Positions 42,072-45,427 of a stretch of 45,427 nt of DNA are shown piece after piece. A program made the position numbers and the translations under genes. This DNA is from an uncultured Pelagibacteraceae bacterium. Lineage in GTDB: Bacteria; Pseudomonadota; Alphaproteobacteria; Pelagibacterales; Pelagibacteraceae. The stretch spans positions 1 to 45,427 of the forward strand of contig CACFUH010000008.1 in the NCBI GenBank assembly GCA_902569415.1, in the 5' to 3' direction. The notes beneath the pieces were generated by a model. It was not told the DNA's origin, made no database searches, and saw only the letters and a list, made by a program, of their open reading frames with translations. Within the stretch, counting starts at the first letter, position 1, and each line of letters opens with the position of its first letter.

Positions 42072-43013
42072 ATGTGCGGAATAGCTGGATTAATTCATAG
42101 AGGTAAATCTTCAAATGTAGGTGAAGAATTGCAACATATGCTTCAAGCTCTAAAACATAGAGGACCTGATTCAACTGGGTACGCTCTTTATGCTGATAAC
42201 GATGGTCAAAACTTTATACTAAGATTTAAAGTAGGTGAAAACGTAGGAGAAGGTAGTACATCGGTAAATGAAGATGAAAGTGTCTATAATGAAAGAAAAA
42301 AAGCTGTCGACAAAAAACTTTCTGAACTAGGAGCTCTAGTTGTTAAAGAAGAAAAATTAACTCCATACTCATACAGATATGAAATCAAGTTTGACAAAGA
42401 TCTTATGGATTTTTCAAAAACAATTGAAAGTATTCAAAGTGTTGAAATACTATCTATTGGAAAGTCTCTTGAACTTATAAAAGATTTAGGGGATGCAACA
42501 GTTGTATCTGAAAGATATGGATTAAGTAAAGTCCAAGGAACACATGGTATAGGTCATGCTAGAATGGCAACTGAGTCAGGAGTAGATATTAAATCAGCTC
42601 ACCCTTTTTGGGGATACCCTTTTGCAGATGTATCGGTAGTTCACAATGGTCAACTTACAAATTATTGGAATAATAGAAGAGTTCTTGAAAATAAAGGTAT
42701 GCGTTTTATGTCAGAGTGTGACTCAGAATTAATAGCTGTTTTCCTTGCTGAAAGAATGAGAAAGGGAGCAACTTTAGAAGAAGGAATGAAAGAAAGTTTA
42801 ACAGGACTCGATGGTGTTTTTACTTATTTTGTTGCGACGAAAGATTCTTTGGGAATGGCCAAAGATACTATGGCTGCAAAACCATTGGTGTTGTATGAAT
42901 CTGATGACCTAGTTGCTATGGGATCAGAGGAAATAGCAATAAGATCAATTCTTCCACAAGAAATAGATACTTACGATCCTTTTGATGGAGAGGTAAAAGT
43001 ATGGCAAACTTAA
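42072..43013 (+). CDS. mgsA: N-methylglutamate synthase subunit A (class II glutamine amidotransferase-like)
   Basis: A 313-residue Ntn-hydrolase domain that opens MCGIAGLIHRG, so Cys2 becomes the nucleophile after Met removal. ALKHRGPDSTGYALY, GIGHARMATESG and SVVHNGQLTNYWN are typical of GltB/GlxB amidotransferase domains, and RFMSECDSELIAVFLA is also present. Here it should take methylamine, not ammonia, from gamma-glutamylmethylamide and transfer it to 2-oxoglutarate. It overlaps the mgsB start by 13 bases. An AGAGGA lies eight bases before the ATG. Confidence 0.92.
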   Translation: MCGIAGLIHRGKSSNVGEELQHMLQALKHRGPDSTGYALYADNDGQNFILRFKVGENVGEGSTSVNEDESVYNERKKAVDKKLSELGALVVKEEKLTPYSYRYEIKFDKDLMDFSKTIESIQSVEILSIGKSLELIKDLGDATVVSERYGLSKVQGTHGIGHARMATESGVDIKSAHPFWGYPFADVSVVHNGQLTNYWNNRRVLENKGMRFMSECDSELIAVFLAERMRKGATLEEGMKESLTGLDGVFTYFVATKDSLGMAKDTMAAKPLVLYESDDLVAMGSEEIAIRSILPQEIDTYDPFDGEVKVWQT

Positions 43014-43855
43014 AAACGGCTGAAAAAAAAACAAAAGCCCAGTCAATGGGTATGCATACGGAAACTCTTACAGGGAAAACGCAACAAAAATTTTTTAACC
43101 CTGATGAAGCCGAAAACTTTTTCTATTGGGGCACTTACGATGTAGATTTTAATAAAAGAACTGATTTAGATGTTAAAGATTTAGATTGCAAACAAGCAAA
43201 TGGAAAAATTGATGAATTAATGAGTCAAGGTTATGGAACAATAGTCATTAAAAATCCACAAGGAAAACATAGTTTAGGAGTTGGAGTACTAAATAAACTT
43301 AATTTAATTTTTGAAGGAAGCTTAGGTTATTTTGGAGTCGGATCGATAGATGGACCAATAGTTAGAGTGAATGGTCGTGTCGGTTGGTCATGCGCTGAAA
43401 ATATGATGGCAGGAAAAGTGGTAATTGAAAAAAATGCTGGTTCTTGTTTTGGTGCAGCTATTAGAGGTGGTGATTTAATTTGCAAAGGAAGTGTTGGTGC
43501 AAGAACTGGTATTGACCAAAAAGGTGGAACGATAATCATAGGTGGAGACGCTGGTGCTTTTACGGGATTTATGATGCAAAGAGGAAGAATTGTTATTTTA
43601 GGGGATGTGGGTATTAACCTAGGAGACTCTATGTATGATGGAACAATATATGTTGGTGGAAAAATAGGTTCATTTGGTAGTGATGCGGTAGAATCACCTA
43701 TGACAAAAGATGATATAGATTGGTTAAAAAGAAAACTTAAAGTTGCTGAAATCGGTGAGAACTTTGATGTGTCTAAAATGACTAAAGTTGTAGCCGGCAA
43801 AAAACTCTGGAACTACGATGCTCTAGAGCCTACTGAGAAAAAAGGAGCTATATAA
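43001..43855 (+). CDS. mgsB: N-methylglutamate synthase subunit B (GltB C-terminal beta-helix-like, GlxC)
   Basis: A 284-residue protein whose central part (about 85-235) is a right-handed beta-helix with repeating G-x-x-G turns: GSLGYFGVGSIDGPIVRVNG, GSCFGAAIRGGDLICKGSVG, RTGIDQKGGTIIIGGDAGAF, TGFMMQRGRIVILGDVGINL. This corresponds to the C-terminal domain of the large glutamate synthase subunit, found as a separate polypeptide in N-methylglutamate synthase. Overlaps with mgsA (13 bases) and mgsC (TAATG) indicate coupled translation. Confidence 0.92.
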   Translation: MANLKTAEKKTKAQSMGMHTETLTGKTQQKFFNPDEAENFFYWGTYDVDFNKRTDLDVKDLDCKQANGKIDELMSQGYGTIVIKNPQGKHSLGVGVLNKLNLIFEGSLGYFGVGSIDGPIVRVNGRVGWSCAENMMAGKVVIEKNAGSCFGAAIRGGDLICKGSVGARTGIDQKGGTIIIGGDAGAFTGFMMQRGRIVILGDVGINLGDSMYDGTIYVGGKIGSFGSDAVESPMTKDDIDWLKRKLKVAEIGENFDVSKMTKVVAGKKLWNYDALEPTEKKGAI

Positions 43856-45243
43856 TGGCAAAAAAGAAAAATGGAAAAACTAATGGTCATGCGAATGGAA
43901 AAAGTGATTTCGCAAAAAGAAATAAAAGTTTATTAGGTTATAACTCAATTTTTACTCCTGAAGTAATTGACGACATACATATTAAGGCTCAGTTAGGAAG
44001 ATATAGAATGCGTGGAATGGCATTAATGAAAAAAATTCCAACATTTGATGATTTAGTTTTTTTACCAGGTACATTAACAAGATTTGTAATTGAAGGTTAT
44101 AGAGAAAAATGTGAGACAAAAACTGTAATTGGTCCAAGATGCGAAAACCCTATTGAATTAGATATTCCAGTTTATATCACGGGAATGAGTTTTGGAGCAC
44201 TTTCCTATGAAGCAAAAACAGCTTTAGCAAGAGGAGCAACAATGGCTGGAAGCGCTACATGTTCAGGAGAAGGTGGAATGATACCTGATGAAAGAAGATA
44301 TTCTGAAAAATGGTATTACCAATGTATTCAATCTAGATATGGATTTAATCCTCACCACGCACAATTAGCTGATGGAATAGAAGTATTTATAGGTCAAGGT
44401 CAAAAAGTTGGAATGGGTGGACACTTAATGGGCCAAAAAGTTACTGACCAAGTTGCTGAAATGAGATCATTGCCCGCAGGAATTGACCAAAGATCACCTG
44501 CAAGACACCCTGATTGGCTAGGTCCAGATGATTTAGCTTTAAAAGTTCAAGAGCTTAGAGAATTAACTAAAAATAAAGTTCCAATACAATTAAAATTAGG
44601 AGCAGCTAAAGTTTATGACGATGTACGAATGGCTGCAAAATGTGATCCAGATTCAATTTATTTAGATGGAATGGAGGGATCGACTGGAGCTGGTCCTCAT
44701 ATTGCAGCAGCAAATACTGGTATCCCAGGGATAGCTGCGATTAGAGAAGCAAGAAGAGCTATTGATGATGTAGGAAAAACTGGAAAAGTAACACTTATTT
44801 ATGCTGGTGGAGTTAGAGATGGAGCAGATATGGCAAAAGCTTTAGCTTTAGGAGCAGATGCTATTGCGATTGGAACTGGAGCTATGATTGCTCTTAACTG
44901 TAATAAAGAAATTCCAGAGTCTAATTTTGAAAAAGAAATGGGAGTTCCGGCGGGCCATTGTTATCATTGTCATACAGGTCGTTGTCCAGTTGGTGTTGCA
45001 ACTCAAGATCCAAAATTAAGAAAAAGATTAAATCCTGATGATGCAGCATTAAGAGTATATAACTATTTACATACTATGACTCTTGAGGCACAATTATTAG
45101 CTAGAGCTTGTGGTAAAACAAATATTCATTCTTTAGAGCCAGAAGACCTGGCGGCACTAACTATGGAAGCTTCTGCCTTAGCAAAAGTTCCTTTATCAGG
45201 TACAAATCATACTGTTGGGGTTGATGATTTTCACAAAATTTAG
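43855..45243 (+). CDS. mgsC: N-methylglutamate synthase subunit C (FMN glutamate-synthase domain, GlxD)
   Basis: A 462-residue FMN-binding TIM barrel homologous to the glutamate-synthase core. It has PVYITGMSFGALSYEAKTAL, SATCSGEGGMIPDER, PIQLKLGAAKVYDDV, DSIYLDGMEGSTGAGPH and an iron-sulfur cluster motif GHCYHCHTGRCPVGVATQDP. The N-terminus carries a Lys/Asn/Gly-rich tail (KKKNGKTNGHANGK) absent from ordinary homologues. It makes N-methylglutamate together with MgsA and MgsB. The ATG overlaps mgsB's stop, and an AAGGAG lies nine bases upstream. Confidence 0.92.
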   Translation: MAKKKNGKTNGHANGKSDFAKRNKSLLGYNSIFTPEVIDDIHIKAQLGRYRMRGMALMKKIPTFDDLVFLPGTLTRFVIEGYREKCETKTVIGPRCENPIELDIPVYITGMSFGALSYEAKTALARGATMAGSATCSGEGGMIPDERRYSEKWYYQCIQSRYGFNPHHAQLADGIEVFIGQGQKVGMGGHLMGQKVTDQVAEMRSLPAGIDQRSPARHPDWLGPDDLALKVQELRELTKNKVPIQLKLGAAKVYDDVRMAAKCDPDSIYLDGMEGSTGAGPHIAAANTGIPGIAAIREARRAIDDVGKTGKVTLIYAGGVRDGADMAKALALGADAIAIGTGAMIALNCNKEIPESNFEKEMGVPAGHCYHCHTGRCPVGVATQDPKLRKRLNPDDAALRVYNYLHTMTLEAQLLARACGKTNIHSLEPEDLAALTMEASALAKVPLSGTNHTVGVDDFHKI

Positions 45244-45251
45244 GATTAAAC

Positions 45252-45427
45252 ATGGGAAAAAAGAAAAATAAAAAGAAAAAAATAAAAACTAAAGAAACAA
45301 AGGGTCAACTAGGTAAAAAGAAGGAATCTGCTAGAGAAAAAATGATAGGTCAAACTATCGGTTACCGTTACGATGTAAACTTACTACCTGATTACAAAAG
45401 ACTTACTCCATTTCTAAAAAAATATAT
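45252..45427 (+). CDS. Start of an unidentified gene (3' truncated), Lys-rich N-terminus
   Basis: The frame starts with ATG at 45252, eight bases after mgsC, and is open to the window end (58 residues). It begins with about 27 very Lys-rich residues (MGKKKNKKKKIKTKETKG and following) and then a more ordinary segment (GYRYDVNLLPDYKRLTPFLK). The short spacing indicates it belongs to the gmaS-mgsABC operon. Too little is visible to name a family. In other methylamine clusters the N-methylglutamate dehydrogenase genes follow here, but this does not look like SoxB/MgdA. Confidence 0.6.
   Translation, partial: MGKKKNKKKKIKTKETKGQLGKKKESAREKMIGQTIGYRYDVNLLPDYKRLTPFLKKY

Noticed and set aside
1..45427. 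Mobile element, prophage, CRISPR, tRNA or recognised riboswitch
   Set aside because: Searched by eye for transposase-like proteins, direct repeats with spacers, tRNA T-arm sequences and leader structures; none found. Gene content and base composition look uniform.

Overview
The window reads as a piece of a small, streamlined, very AT-rich alphaproteobacterial genome of the SAR11/Pelagibacterales type. The reasons are low G+C by eye (about 30 %), intergenic gaps mostly of 0-140 bp, many abutting or overlapping starts and stops, Lys/Ile/Asn-rich proteins, and a gene set (TMAO transport and demethylation, Tmm, GmaS-Mgs, sarcosine oxidase-like genes next to fhs, a DmdA-like enzyme) that is typical of marine methylated-osmolyte users. 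No tRNA, rRNA, CRISPR, phage or insertion sequence was seen. Almost every gene is on a chromosomal backbone with no sign of recent transfer.

Layout. (1) 1-4000: the end of a glycine betaine/DMSP-type binding protein, its permease, a short methylenetetrahydrofolate reductase-like protein and a DmdA-like folate-dependent demethylase. Together they suggest import, demethylation and methyl-THF oxidation. (2) 4051-8385: a Yip1-like membrane protein, then a tight minus-strand operon (thioredoxin-like, M19-type dipeptidase homologue, an unrecognised 552-aa protein, a DUF3726-like protein, and a 53-aa double-CxxC protein). Its function is unknown. (3) 8478-11877: purEK, a metallo-beta-lactamase-fold hydrolase, a GNAT acetyltransferase and a small lipoprotein. 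(4) 11987-18913: soxBDAG (sarcosine oxidase or N-methylglutamate dehydrogenase), divergent from formate-THF ligase. (5) 18914-22286: a class I glutamine amidotransferase, a frameshifted iron-type alcohol dehydrogenase and trimethylamine monooxygenase (tmm). (6) 22292-30539: gpsA, glpK, a fused two-domain betaine/TMAO-class permease, its ATPase, three small envelope proteins and the binding protein tmoX. (7) 30641-33334: TMAO demethylase (tdm) with a small winged-helix-like regulator candidate. (8) 33331-39043: ppc, mtkB, mtkA and mcl, which are the carbon-fixing and acetyl-CoA-producing steps of the serine cycle. (9) 39180-45427: a SoxB-like oxidoreductase, gmaS, mgsABC and the start of another gene.

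Taken together, TMA can be oxidised to TMAO (Tmm), TMAO imported (TmoXVW) and cleaved to dimethylamine plus formaldehyde (Tdm). Monomethylamine is converted through gamma-glutamylmethylamide and N-methylglutamate (GmaS, MgsABC), which the Sox/Mgd complex can oxidise to a C1-folate. Fhs drains C1-folate to formate with ATP gain. The PEP carboxylase, malate-CoA ligase and malyl-CoA lyase block would allow C1 assimilation if the remaining serine-cycle enzymes exist elsewhere in the genome. The dimethylamine-to-methylamine step has no recognised enzyme in the window. Substrate assignments rest on family recognition from memory and on context; no database search was possible.
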